Assembly (NCBI GenBank): GCA_022393335.1
Contig: JAJEKB010021345.1
Coordinates: 30,308 to 94,307, forward strand
From: Macrotrachela quadricornifera
Taxonomy: Eukaryota > Rotifera > Eurotatoria > Philodinida > Philodinidae
Length of the DNA stretch: 64,000 nucleotides
Reading direction: 5' to 3'
Shown: positions 36,223 through 46,576 of the stretch, piece by piece
Layout: the number at the start of each line of letters is the position of its first letter
Position numbering within the stretch: the stretch's first letter is position 1
Notes under the pieces: generated by a model
Database searches by the model: none
Told to the model about the DNA's origin: nothing
What the model saw: only the letters and a program-made list of their open reading frames with translations
Position numbers and translations under genes: made by a program

Positions 36223-39196
36223 AGAATTTTTTCCAGATCATTCAGAATCGTTTTGCGTATCTAATGAATATTTGTCACAAAACCAAGCAAAAATTCTTCA
36301 AGAAATCCTTTTAGAATGGACAACAACACCAACATTGAGCAGCTTATTAGCTGCATGGGAGGAACGTGACAGTAGAAGTTGCAAGATGATAAATATCAAA
36401 AGTGAACTAAGGATAATGTTATTGAATGTGAGCAGTCTAAAACTTTATTTGCCAGATATATTTCATCTATTGGAAAAAATGACTTGCTCTATTGTGGTAC
36501 TTAATGGCACTCACCATGACGATGAATCTGTTAAAATTTTTGCTAAACATTACAGCAATTATAATACATTTTGGGAAAAAGGGAAAAACCGCTTTGGAGG
36601 TGTCTTAATAGCCGTACATCGTTCCATACCTGTACAAAGAGTTGAATCGTTTCAAAACATACCGAATGTTATCGTGCTTGATGTCGGTATCTCTTCTGAG
36701 AAATTTCAATTATGTACATGCTATTCTCCACCTAATGAAAAATTACCCATACCACTGTTTGACAAAATATTGAGGCGAAATGCAAATACAATATTACTTG
36801 GCGATTTTAATACCAAACATCAATCATGGTCTCGTACTACGGGAGATAATAAAGGAAATATTCTCTTTAATTGGCTTTCTGGAAATACACTTGAAATTGT
36901 TAACAAATTCATACCAACATCAACTCGTTCAAATGCAACAATTGATTTAATTCTGGCTCCTACGCATATGATATCTCCAACAAATTCATTCACTGTGCTT
37001 CCTTCCATGGGTAGTGATCATTTTCCTATCTTATGGACTCCAACAATCACATTACATAAAAATGATTTTACCTATCCTGTAAAACGTACATACTGGTTAT
37101 TAGTTAAACTATTTCTAACGTTTACTTTTTCTTTCTGGGATAGTTTATTTTGCAAAACAGATGATATTACACAATTATTTTGCATCTACGAGCGTTTTTT
37201 ATTTCTATTAGTATCTAGATTGACATATATATCGTATTGCCACTCATACAAACCATCACTCCCACCTTATATAATCAATCTAATACAACACAAGAAACTA
37301 ATACTTCGTCTCGCACGAAAGACAAAACATCCATTTCATATTACACAATTAAAATTCTACTCAACATTAATAAAAAAAGAAATTTTTGCGTACAAACGCT
37401 CATCTTGGCGTAAATATTGCAGTACATTAAACGAAATGGATGTAAAACAATTTTGGAAGAAAGTACGTAGACATTTTGCCGTTACTAATCCACCGATAAA
37501 TGGTTTCTTGTCTAATGGTGCTGTAATATCTTCAGCAAGTGAAATGTGTGATCTTGCTAAGTCATTCTATCAAGATCAATTTTCAAGACATTCCACAATG
37601 TGTACACCAATTGAAATAGAAGCAGAAGGCATAGTTAAACAATTCGAAACTGAGATTAATAAATCGAAACTTCTAGCTCCAACGATCAGTATTAAAGAGA
37701 TTACAAAAACCATCTCTTGTTTGAAAGGTAAAAGTTCTTTTGGTGTAGACGGTGTGTCTAACAAGATGATTAAGCTAGTACCATCGGGACATCATTCCTT
37801 CATTTGTTCTGCTTTCAACTACTTCATGGCTCATTTGTGCACGCCATCACATTGGAAGAAGGCCAAAATAATTCTGCTATCGAAGACTAAAATCAATATG
37901 ATTAATGTAAGCGACACACGTCCTATTTCGCTTTTACCGTGTTTCTCAAAATTATACGAAAAAATTTTCCTGAAACATTTCAATAAGTGGGTAGATGAAA
38001 ACGGAATTTTGCCAGAAGAACAAACTGGATTTCGTACGGGACACAATATGGCAGTGAGATTAGTTTCAATAATAGATCAAATCGGACAAAGTTTGATAGT
38101 CAATACGGCAGCAGCTGGTCTTTTTATTGATTTTAAAAGCGCATTCAATCAGCTATGGTACAATGGTCTAATACTAAAACTTTATCGATTAAATTGTCCT
38201 ATATATCTGATAGCATGGCTGTACAATTACTTAACTGGTAGATCAGCTTATATATTCATGAATGGTGCAGCATCTAACAGTTTCTATCTCTACAAAGGGG
38301 TTCCGCAAGGCTCCTGTATAGGACCGGTTATTTTTATTGTATACCATCACGACATTTTGAATAGTATTTCCATGCTGCATTGGAAACATCTGTTTGCAGA
38401 CGATCTTGCGGTTTTGGTGTCCTCTTCCGCCAACTGGTCTTCTAAAACTCAGATACCTAATCTCGTGAAACAAATAAAAGACGTAATGATATCATTGATT
38501 GCCTATGCTTCAATTTGGAAGCAACCGATCAATTTCCAAAAAACCTTCTGGGTATTGTTTCACTGTCAAGTCGCTCCAAGTATTCCATCATATATCGATT
38601 GCGATGGATACTTGATTTATCATTGTGATAAAATCAAATACCTTGGTACTATTCTTGACTCCAAACTGTCATTTACTTCCCATGTTAATCATATAGAGTC
38701 AAAAATTAGGAAGAACGTTGCAATACTTACACAGATTTCATCAAGCCGAATGTTATGTGAAGCGGTTTCGTATCGTTTGTATAATGCCTATATAAGACCA
38801 TATTACCAATCGTTGCTAAATATTTATCCAATTTTATCAAAATCTAAACAAAATCATCTTGAAGCCTTAAATAGGCAAATATTTAGAACTATCCACCGTT
38901 GGTATGACTCAACGAATGATGAAATCCGTAATCTTCCAAAGTTTAAATCACTAGACCAGCTCACACATATACACTGGTCTAAAATTATTCCGACGATGCT
39001 CAAAGTAAATCAATCTGTGCTATGCGATTTCCTTCAACACAAAATGTACTTATTGTACATTTATGAGTATTATCATAATCCTCAACTTTTGAAGGAAAAA
39101 AGAGAAATTGTAGGTCAAGGAAGAACAAGTAACCTAATCATCAACTTGTTCCACACTAACAAATGTTCCTTGTTTGATTATGTCCTCTGTTTCTAA
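36206..39196 (+). CDS. LINE ORF2: endonuclease and reverse transcriptase
   Basis: About 996 residues from the ATG reading MNPNAKEFF, overlapping the end of ORF1. The endonuclease spans about 65-280, with MLLNVSSL, RFGGVLIAV, LLGDFNTKHQSW and the terminal SDHFPI motif. The family's catalytic glutamate, expected in an N-E-T-H context near residue 101, is glycine here (LNGTHHDD). The reverse transcriptase spans about 500-800: SSFGVDGVSNKMIK, DTRPISLLPCFSKLYEK, FIDFKSAFNQLW with the first catalytic aspartate, GVPQGSCIGPVIF, and FADDLAVLV with the paired aspartates near 729. KYLGTILDSKLSF follows. No RNase H domain is visible before the stop. Everything but the endonuclease glutamate appears functional. 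Confidence 0.9.
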   Translation: MNPNAKEFFPDHSESFCVSNEYLSQNQAKILQEILLEWTTTPTLSSLLAAWEERDSRSCKMINIKSELRIMLLNVSSLKLYLPDIFHLLEKMTCSIVVLNGTHHDDESVKIFAKHYSNYNTFWEKGKNRFGGVLIAVHRSIPVQRVESFQNIPNVIVLDVGISSEKFQLCTCYSPPNEKLPIPLFDKILRRNANTILLGDFNTKHQSWSRTTGDNKGNILFNWLSGNTLEIVNKFIPTSTRSNATIDLILAPTHMISPTNSFTVLPSMGSDHFPILWTPTITLHKNDFTYPVKRTYWLLVKLFLTFTFSFWDSLFCKTDDITQLFCIYERFLFLLVSRLTYISYCHSYKPSLPPYIINLIQHKKLILRLARKTKHPFHITQLKFYSTLIKKEIFAYKRSSWRKYCSTLNEMDVKQFWKKVRRHFAVTNPPINGFLSNGAVISSASEMCDLAKSFYQDQFSRHSTMCTPIEIEAEGIVKQFETEINKSKLLAPTISIKEITKTISCLKGKSSFGVDGVSNKMIKLVPSGHHSFICSAFNYFMAHLCTPSHWKKAKIILLSKTKINMINVSDTRPISLLPCFSKLYEKIFLKHFNKWVDENGILPEEQTGFRTGHNMAVRLVSIIDQIGQSLIVNTAAAGLFIDFKSAFNQLWYNGLILKLYRLNCPIYLIAWLYNYLTGRSAYIFMNGAASNSFYLYKGVPQGSCIGPVIFIVYHHDILNSISMLHWKHLFADDLAVLVSSSANWSSKTQIPNLVKQIKDVMISLIAYASIWKQPINFQKTFWVLFHCQVAPSIPSYIDCDGYLIYHCDKIKYLGTILDSKLSFTSHVNHIESKIRKNVAILTQISSSRMLCEAVSYRLYNAYIRPYYQSLLNIYPILSKSKQNHLEALNRQIFRTIHRWYDSTNDEIRNLPKFKSLDQLTHIHWSKIIPTMLKVNQSVLCDFLQHKMYLLYIYEYYHNPQLLKEKREIVGQGRTSNLIINLFHTNKCSLFDYVLCF

Positions 39197-39527
39197 TATG
39201 TTAATGTAACTATCATTACTTCTCTCCTTTTTCTTTTTCTTGTCTAACGTAAATTTTTCTATCCTTATTATCTCTTCTAGCTATATTTTTTTTTTTTTTT
39301 TTAAAGTAATACTAAAGTGATCTTAAAATGTTAAATCAAATATGTACTTTCTTGTCTTGTGGCTTAACTGTTTCTATTCTTATATGTAATTTTCTTTATC
39401 GTAACAGCATATATGTATGGTTTTTTTTTCCTTGTCACAGGGACGATGTTCGTCCATGACAACGAAGGGTGAGGATTAGCCACACACTTCATACTTAAAT
39501 AAAAGCATTAATATATATATATATATA

Positions 39528-39545
39528 TATATTGTACACGTAATC
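39528..39545 (+). repeat. Right 18-bp target-site duplication of the LINE
   Basis: An exact copy of the left duplication at 34473-34490. It directly follows the TA-rich tail. Confidence 0.92.
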
Positions 39546-39699
39546 GATTAGTCAATTTTTTCGGAAGTAAATAAGGATTTTTTTTTTGGTATGCGTAATG
39601 AGGAGTTCTTTTTCTTTTGATGCTCTGTTGTAAAAGAAAATGTTATTTTGATTTTTATTTCTTTTAGTGGGAGATAGTATTCCAGATACTTTTGAGTGT

Positions 39700-40840
39700 T
39701 ACTTACTTTTTCGTATTGCGTTGTTTAATAATCTTTTTGCTTGTTTTTTACGGATGAGCTCATGTCGAGCATTTCGACGGTTTTTTGTTACCAACAATAG
39801 GTTTAGCATGCATAGCCGGTGTGTTTTGGAAGATAGCTTCATATACGCGATGCATATCTGTTTTAGAGGATTGAAACCGTTGTTCATGTGTATAGTGAAT
39901 GAATAGTTTATTTGCGGTGTTTGCTGTTTTTGTTTCTATTTTCTTTGTTGATTCTGTTGCTTGCGTTAGTTGTTCATCGGTTTGATCGTTATCTATATCA
40001 GCTGTAGTGGCATTCATTCTTGTTTGTGATTGTCGAAGAGTTGGTTGACCTAATAGGTTGTGACGCATGAGAAAGAATCGCTTTTCATCATAAATGCATG
40101 GTAAAAATGGCGATATAGATTTATATTCAAAAAAGAATTTGTTAAATTCATGTTCAATAAATGTTGATAGATACATAAATTATATATATAGTTAATGGAA
40201 GTAATTTTAATATGAGTTTATAAAATAATAACTTACTCATTATATAATAGCATTAATTTTATATTACGTCGTTCATAATTAAATGCTTCAAATGTGGATG
40301 TATATCTTACAGCACGTGTAAGAGAAGTTTTAATATTATTAAAAAAAATATGTCGAGGATGATCGGATGTAAATGGTATTATATAAGGTTCTGCTGCTGG
40401 TTTATGATAAACAGATGTTATTAGAATATCATCATTATTTGTCATGAGTGCATCAAGAAATGGCAAACTTTTACTAATTTTGTAATCTAATTTAATATTT
40501 GTATGCCATTCATTAGCTTTATCTAATAGTACTCTTAAATCTTTTCCCGATTTATTCCAAGTCATAAAAATATCATCGATATATCTGTAAAAATTATAGT
40601 ATAAAATTTGTTTCAGAATTTATGTGTTTTGATAATTTAACATACCTGCCCTAAAAATTCACCTGTTTCAATTTGTTCTGCAACTATTTTCTTTTGCCAA
40701 TCCCACATAAATATATTAGCTAAAGTTATAACGAACAAATATATTTTTTCAACTCGTCTTATCGACATAGATCGTCCAAAGTTAATGAAGGAACAATAAA
40801 AATCTGTGTCGATAAGCAACGAAGGTAAAGTTGCCAATGT
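39700..40840 (-). mobile_element. 5'-truncated, decayed Penelope-like element (Athena type) with an intron
   Basis: On the minus strand, 40837-40637 reads through LFVITLANIFMWDWQKKIVAEQ, the motif following RT block B of Penelope-like elements. An intron follows (donor GTATGT near 40646, acceptor TTTACAG near 40585). The next part gives YIDDIFMTWNKSGKDL with the catalytic YxDD, then SLPFLDALMTNNDD, SVYHKPAAEPYIIPF and HPRHIFFNNIKTSLTRAVRY, all typical of the thumb region. A further intron-like break leads to a C-terminal part with LFIHYTHEQRFQSSKTDMH and PIVGNKK. The frame shifts near 39790 into RRNARHELIRKK. Another one-base shift separates EFLG from the YIDD exon. No GIY-YIG endonuclease is seen. 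The first half of the reverse transcriptase is absent. Athena elements of bdelloids are known to keep introns and to lie near telomeres. This copy is defective. Confidence 0.82.
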
Positions 40841-40852
40841 TGTGGTCGACCA

Positions 40853-41134
40853 ATGTTCAAAAAAAAAGAAGAAATTAAAAAAGATTTAATTATTGTTGAT
40901 AGACGGTAATATTTTATTATTATTTATCGAATAATTTTCTATATGATAATCTTTTACTTTTATTAAATTAGACGCGCCTATCAAATTGAACAAAACATCA
41001 AAAGAAAATTTAAATATCCATTCGATTTATTCGTACTTGATTTCGATGATGAAGATAAAAATGGAGCAAACCAAAATATTGACAGTTTCCAAAAATTCCT
41101 TTGGGAACACCTAGGATTTTTGGAACCTGAATAA
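40853..41134 (+). CDS. Small orphan protein, partial, acidic end (2 exons)
   Basis: Exons 40853-40905 and 40972-41134 join in frame (GGTAATA donor, AATTAG acceptor) to 71 residues. The peptide contains IKRKFKYPFDLFVLDFDDED and ends WEHLGFLEPE. A diverged copy of the KFKYPxDLF block lies at about 42450, so this belongs to a small repeated gene family of unknown function. The upstream side is abutted by the opposite-strand Penelope-like fragment. An original 5' part may have been lost to that insertion. Confidence 0.4.
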
Positions 41135-41428
41135 TTTAAAAAATTTTAAATGTAAATATCTGTAAAAGCATTATTGGTTTTCAATGTATATGTATGTACA
41201 TATTAAACTTCCTTTTCTTTTCTTTGTGATTTGGTATGTTTTGTTTTGTATGTAAATTTTTTCTTTGAATGTTTTTTTTTGAAGGCTTGATTTAAATAAA
41301 TAAAATTGCAAACAAATATCTTCTCTTCACTTAAAACTGGTAAAAGTTTTTCGATTCATATACTCTAACATGCATTCATTTGTCTTTTTTAGATAAATAC
41401 ATTTTTTAATTCATTTTCTACCAATACT

Positions 41429-41798
41429 ATGGCAGCATTAAAATCTATTTGTAGTAATTGTTCATCTCCTATTTATTGTTTATGCAAATGATAGTGGTAG
41501 TAATATTACTGATTCTAGCAATAATTTAAATTTTATTTTAAAAAATATGGATTATTATTTATTTGTTGATAATTATATTCCAACTTCTGAATTACTTAAT
41601 AGAGTGATGTCCAAAACATTTATTGATATCAATTTGGTATCAATAATACAAAATCAATTAAATGTAGAAATTCCAGATGATTACGTGTTTGTTTATGAAT
41701 TTGATATAATGGATGATCCCATGTTATCATCTACATTATCTGATTCATTGGATGATTCCGATGAAAATGACAATGAGGATGATAATATGGATATTTAA
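41429..41798 (+). pseudogene. Orphan acidic-tailed protein, frame broken near its start
   Basis: An ATG at 41429 opens MAALKSICSNCSSPIYCLCK, a cysteine-rich start, and then meets a stop. One base shift near 41490 leads into a frame that runs NDSGSNITDSS, then YLFVDNYIPTSELLNRVMSK, IPDDYVFVYEFDIMDDP and a very acidic tail (SDSLDDSDENDNEDDN) to a stop at 41798. The acidic tail and the D-F-D style block recall the two neighbouring orphan genes. The frame break may be a mutation or a base-call error. I do not recognise the family. Confidence 0.45.
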
Positions 41799-43384
41799 AT
41801 AATAATTAATTTAGTTTACTGTTTTATTTCGCTTTTGTAAATATCTTTATTTCTTGTTAGTTTGAATTTGCTTGCTTTTTTTGCGATTTGAGTTTATTCA
41901 TCTCGTTCTTTTATTTACATGAGTTTAATCTTGTACAATAAACGATATTCTCTTCTTTGTTAACCGTTCCTTCTATGTTAAGGTATTTCTATTGAAATGC
42001 TTCAATAAGTTCGACCGATATATATATTAGATAAATTACCTTAATACTGAAGTATTGCCCTTGGTTGATTCGAATCAATATATAAATAAAGACGCTGAAC
42101 CACCTGTAGTAGATATTACCATTACAACATCGGAGTTAAGAGAGCTTTTTGTAAACAAAAAGTAAGTGTAACGATACATTCGTAGAGTAATGGATCGATA
42201 AGTCAATTTATTGTGGTCAAGAAATATATCAATATGTGAAGAGAGATGACGGATCGTCGCATGATTAACTAACAGTGAAGTTTCAAGTGTTGAACTCGAT
42301 CATGATTGAAAACGAAAACAAGAAGTTACAAACGATTTTCGTATCATTGAGAAAGATAATACTTTATTTTTATTTGTCTAACAATTTTTCTTTTTAATTT
42401 CTTTAACTTTCATTAAAATATACGCACCCATCCATATACCCGAAATAATAAGATTAAATTTAAATATCCATTAGATTTATTTGAAATCGATTTGATTGAT
42501 TAAGAAGAAACATTAAAACGCGAACAATTTAATTTTCTAAAGTGTTTGAATTATTGTTGGCTCCCAATCTGTATGTATATATAAACCTAGACTATCTTTC
42601 GCGTTCAGTCTTTTCTTTTTCTTGGTTTTTTTGTATTGTGTATGTGTTGTGCTATTGATTGTTGTATTATTCTTTATATCTATTTAATATTTATTTCGAT
42701 GAAATTGCATAGAAGAAGGAGAAGATCAATTTTATAACGTTTCCATGAAGTAGCAATAAGAGTAATAAAATCACAAAAAGAAACTTATCACAGAGAAACT
42801 GTGCAATTATAACCATCAGTTTTTCCATTATTCAAATAGAATTCTTTTTAGAGAAAAATGCAACTTCTTTTGTTTTGTCCATATGAAAGACTTTAAAACA
42901 GTTTAGATAACAGTATAGATTTATTTGCAGAGGACGTCAATTTCAATAGTATAATGTTAAAATACATGATTTGGAGTTGAAAATTGATTTAGTTAACATT
43001 AAAATATATATGTTCTTTCAAATTTTGAATTTCATGCTAATGATCATTATTTCTGGAGCAGACATAAACAGATCCATTCTCACAACTAATGATATGTCAC
43101 TCATCTAGTAATATAAAAACAATTAGAAGATAACAAATAATTATATGAAGTCAGACGACTGTTTACTAATGAACGTCTTTTCATCATCTGCTAATCGTAT
43201 AAACAGAAAGAGGAAAATAGTGATTTTGTTTCTTCTGTAAAAAAGAGAAAAGTGAACAATAAATCAATCACATGAGGCAATTTGTTTCATTGGTTATGAG
43301 GGAAGAAAAACATCGAAGATCATTTTAACTGTTGGCATTCTTGATGAAACAACATATCTCTGTCGTATTTTACTTCTGCTAACT
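41799..43384 (+). other. Non-coding stretch with degenerate orphan exons
   Basis: At about 42036-42161 a frame reads AEPPVVDITITTSELRELF and ends in a GTAAGT donor. Near 42442-42500 a KIKFKYPLDLFEIDLID block, homologous to the 40.9-41.1 kb gene, is followed by a stop. The two cannot be joined in frame by a GT-AG splice, so this looks like a decayed family member. The rest (42600-43384) shows nothing I can name. Confidence 0.4.
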
Positions 43385-44070
43385 ATGGCTATGAAAAGTG
43401 ATATTGATATTTTTGGTGCTCAAAATCTCATTGACAATAATGATAGTGTAAGTTGTATGATTAGCATGCTATTTAACTTTGCTTTTATGAAAATAAAAAG
43501 AAAAAATTCAAAGACTTAGTAAAATACAACTTTTTTTTCTGAATTTCAGAGTCAATTGGATAAAATCATTGACCATAATAATTTTAGTGCATTCAATATA
43601 CACTCTGATGAATCAATTCAAAATAATAATATATATTTATTAGAAAATCCAAAGCTTATTGGATTTCTTTTTGATAAACATGGTCATAGTAGTCCCATAT
43701 ATCAAATTGGTTATAAAGATAAAGAATCCGTGTTTCGAGTATCTAATATATGCGCACTTCGTAAGTAATATTGTGGAAAATCAAACTTATCAATAAAAAT
43801 TTAAAATATTATTTAGGTGTTTAAGATCCTATGATTGGTGATCTCATTATACATCAACTAGCTTTATTTCCAACTCTTATCTTAGAACCTTGTGATTGGG
43901 ATCAAGTTGATGTGACCATTCGTTCCGAGGCACAGATAATCGTATTTACTATCATGTGAAAACAAAATATGTATGTGTTCTATTGTGCTTTTCTTTTTTT
44001 TCTCCAGGCATTATCCGACTCTTACTTGTTGATTGAACCTGATACCGACGATCATGACTTTGAGACATGA
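43385..44070 (+). CDS. Orphan 150-residue protein, apparently intact, 4 exons
   Basis: Exons 43385-43447, 43550-43760, 43826-43941 and 44008-44070 join with correct phases through GT-AG introns to 150 residues. The third exon uses the acceptor GTTTAAG at 43825, which avoids an in-frame stop at the more obvious TTTAG just upstream. The protein starts MAMKSDIDIFGAQNLID. It has an ordered-looking middle (NPKLIGFLFDKHGHSSPIYQ, then PMIGDLIIHQLALFPTLILE). It ends in an acidic tail (IEPDTDDHDFET). There is no membrane segment or signal peptide. I do not recognise the family. It stands in a repeat-rich segment with decayed acidic-tailed relatives upstream, so it may be a cargo gene of mobile or subtelomeric DNA, or a young lineage-specific gene. 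Confidence 0.55.
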
Positions 44071-46575
44071 AATATTGATGCTGATGAACTTTTTTTTTTG
44101 TTATTTATTATGACTTTTTGTTTACCTTTGAATTCTTCATAAATACATGTGCAATTTTTTTTAAAAAATATTCAACCGTTAAATAGGTGATATGTAGTTG
44201 TTAGAAAAATTCTGTCGTCGATGAAAAATCTAGCAAATAATGCTGCTTCTATATTTATATGTAACAAAAGATATTTAGGTTAAATACGTTTCTTACAAGT
44301 AGTTTTAACATAAAATTTATCTTATTAGTCTTCATCAACAAAAAGGAAGTGTTTAGAAATGAAAAGATAACATTTTTGAACATCTACTTAAGTCATAGGA
44401 ACCGGAAGAATTTTGTTTAAGTTTTTTTGAATTAGTATTAGATAGTTAGAATCATATTTTAAAAGCATTCTAATGCAAGTTTCTAGTTGAATGTTAGGAG
44501 CGAATAGAGCAAAATTTTTTAAGAACTGTAGGTTTATTTGAATAGAATTGTCTATGGACTTGAATAGTATTACGACGGAGAAATGATATATATGTCAAAT
44601 TTCAAAAATCAAATTTAATTGAAGAAGATTAAATTAATGTATTCAATTTTGATTTCGATTGATCAAGTTGACAAAACTAATTTGTTTGATTAATCTGTTA
44701 ATGCGAACTATGCTAAATTGAAATTAAACTTACTTGATTGTATGAAACGGTGACAAGTTTAAACTTATTGAGTTCTTTAAATTATATTTGAGTAGTGGAA
44801 TTAAAACTATCATTAAACACCTCAATTTAGAGGATGAGAAATTATAAAGAAAGTCCACTAGTTGAATTAAAATGTCATGATTCTTAAATAGCATTGAACT
44901 GATAAAGTTAAATTCGATCAAATGAAATAACAATTGAATAGATGAATTCTAATCGGCTAACTTAAAGAAAAATAATATCGTTGAATGGAAATTTGATCTA
45001 TTGAATTAGGAGTTACTGTTTTCAAACTAAATTTAATATTTAAAGTGGAATTGAATATTATTTTTAACTTTATCTTTCGGATTGCTACTAGATAAATTTA
45101 TACTAAATCGGATTGATTCCATTAAAATTTCATCCATTGAATTAAAATTCGATCTCTTGGACTAAAATATCAGTAATAAGTTGGACATTAAATCAATTCA
45201 TTTAAAATTTCACTCATTTAGATTAAAGTTGAATAGTTAAATTGAAACTCGACTGATTTCTGGAATAAACGTAATACTTCTGTTTAAATTCGTTCACTTC
45301 AACAAGACGTTGTTTAAATGAATTATAAATTCTTCTACTACAAAAAAAGCATTGGAATAGTTACAATGACGTTTGAGCGCTTTTAATGGAATTTCAATGC
45401 ATAAATTCAAACTTAACTAAGTGAAACAGAATCGCATAAATAAATTGTCACAGGACAAATTCAAAACAATGTTAAACAAACGAATACCCAATTTCAAACC
45501 TGATAAAATGAAAAGAAATTGGTAGAGTTCAATAGAAATTTTATTAAATTAAACAAAGCTCAAAAAGCTTATTAAAATGATGGAATTGAAACTTTAAAAA
45601 ACACAGGAAAAATGCAATATTTAATTGAAAACTTAAAAGTTTCCTCGATATTAAATCGATTCATTACGTTTATTTACTAAATTCAGCTTTCCAGTTCAAC
45701 ATTAATTTAAATAGGATCATTAAAAGAAGACTACATTGTTACACTTATCGATGAGGCAACTGATCGTACTCACGAAGTGACATAAAGACGCATAAGCTAA
45801 TTGTGGTCAAACAAAAAAACTGTTGTGAAATCCCTAAAGAAACCCACCAAAGCAACAAGGCGACAACTTCTTGTGCTGAAAAATCCAAGCTGACGACAGA
45901 TTTTTCAATTGATCAACTAAGGGACCGATGAATCATCGTCCCATAATTAAAATTTTACAGATGACCCAAGATCCTCGGATCGACGGATCTTCTTCCTGTG
46001 ATCAAAATTTTTGCAGATGACGACCGACCAAGGGGGAAAAAGCTATACTTCCGTACTTCCCGTACTTCCTGGGTGAGGGTGAGGATGAGTTTCAAAGAAA
46101 AGATTCAAAGCGTCATACGACGATCGTTTGGATCCTTGCCAAAGGTTTATCATCAGGTTTGTTAAGAATCTTTACTACATCATAGAACAATCCAATCTTT
46201 TAAAGACGCCTAAATTCGGAAAGGGGTCAAAAGAGACACCTTAAGTTGACAGGGGTGCAGTAAATATTAGATAATCTATGTGGTCGTAGTAATTCTTGTC
46301 AACGGTGAGTAGAAAATGATTAAGCTGTTCCATGACAAACGCTTGTTTCGATCTTGCTTAAGGATCTCGTCAGATGGATTAATGATATTATACTTCTTAA
46401 AGTAATTCATAATAGAAAACATTTGAATTACTATATAGTACAATAATCAAAAAATTTTTGGAGCTTTTGCACATTTCTCTATATTCTTAAAGATATATAG
46501 AGTGAATAGAATTAACTTGATATAATCTAAAGACTATACTAGTCAATATCTATGTATCAAAGAATTCTAATCATA
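44071..46575. other. AT-rich tract with degenerate short repeats, then palindromes
   Basis: No gene is seen. From about 44600 to 45700 a loosely periodic pattern of TTGAATTAAAATT-like words recurs, like a decayed satellite. Between 45800 and 46070 the sequence is less AT-rich. There it has a small inverted repeat (GGGACCGATGAATCATCGTCCC at about 45921) and two copies of a block resembling AAAATTTTACAGATGAC (at about 45950 and 46003). Confidence 0.5.
46068..46090 (+). repeat. TGAGGG-type short array
   Basis: The run CTGGGTGAGGGTGAGGATGAG stands at the edge of the palindrome-bearing segment. It resembles the other three tracts in the window, and also the AAGGGTGAGGATTAG of the LINE 3' end. Confidence 0.65.
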
Positions 46576-46576
46576 T

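Larger units (their letters stand above)
34491..39527 (+). mobile_element. Nearly intact two-ORF non-LTR retrotransposon (LINE), I/Jockey-like
   Basis: A 5.04 kb element bounded by 18-bp direct repeats. It begins ATTCCTCACCC and ends in a TA-rich tail (TTAATATATATA...) rather than poly(A). ORF1 encodes a zinc-knuckle Gag-like protein. The overlapping ORF2 encodes an apurinic-type endonuclease and a reverse transcriptase with no recognisable RNase H. The 3' untranslated part (39197-39527) has a poly-T tract and a perfect 6-bp hairpin at 39441-39455 (GGACGA-TGT-TCGTCC), a possible recognition structure for the reverse transcriptase. A 10-base motif near the 5' end (CCTCACCCTT) recurs inverted in the 3' UTR as AAGGGTGAGG. 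Intact frames, a perfect duplication and a clean tail indicate a recent insertion. Confidence 0.92.

Noticed and set aside
36820..38473. Several minus-strand open frames of 60-76 codons
   Set aside because: They are mirror images of the LINE ORF2 and share no features with real genes.
39667..39906. Plus-strand open frame of 79 codons
   Set aside because: It is antisense to the C-terminal part of the Penelope-like element.
43814..43825. In-frame stop in exon 3 of the 43.4-44.1 kb orphan gene
   Set aside because: The stop appears only if the first TTTAG acceptor is used; the next AG nine bases on keeps the frame, so the gene need not be broken.
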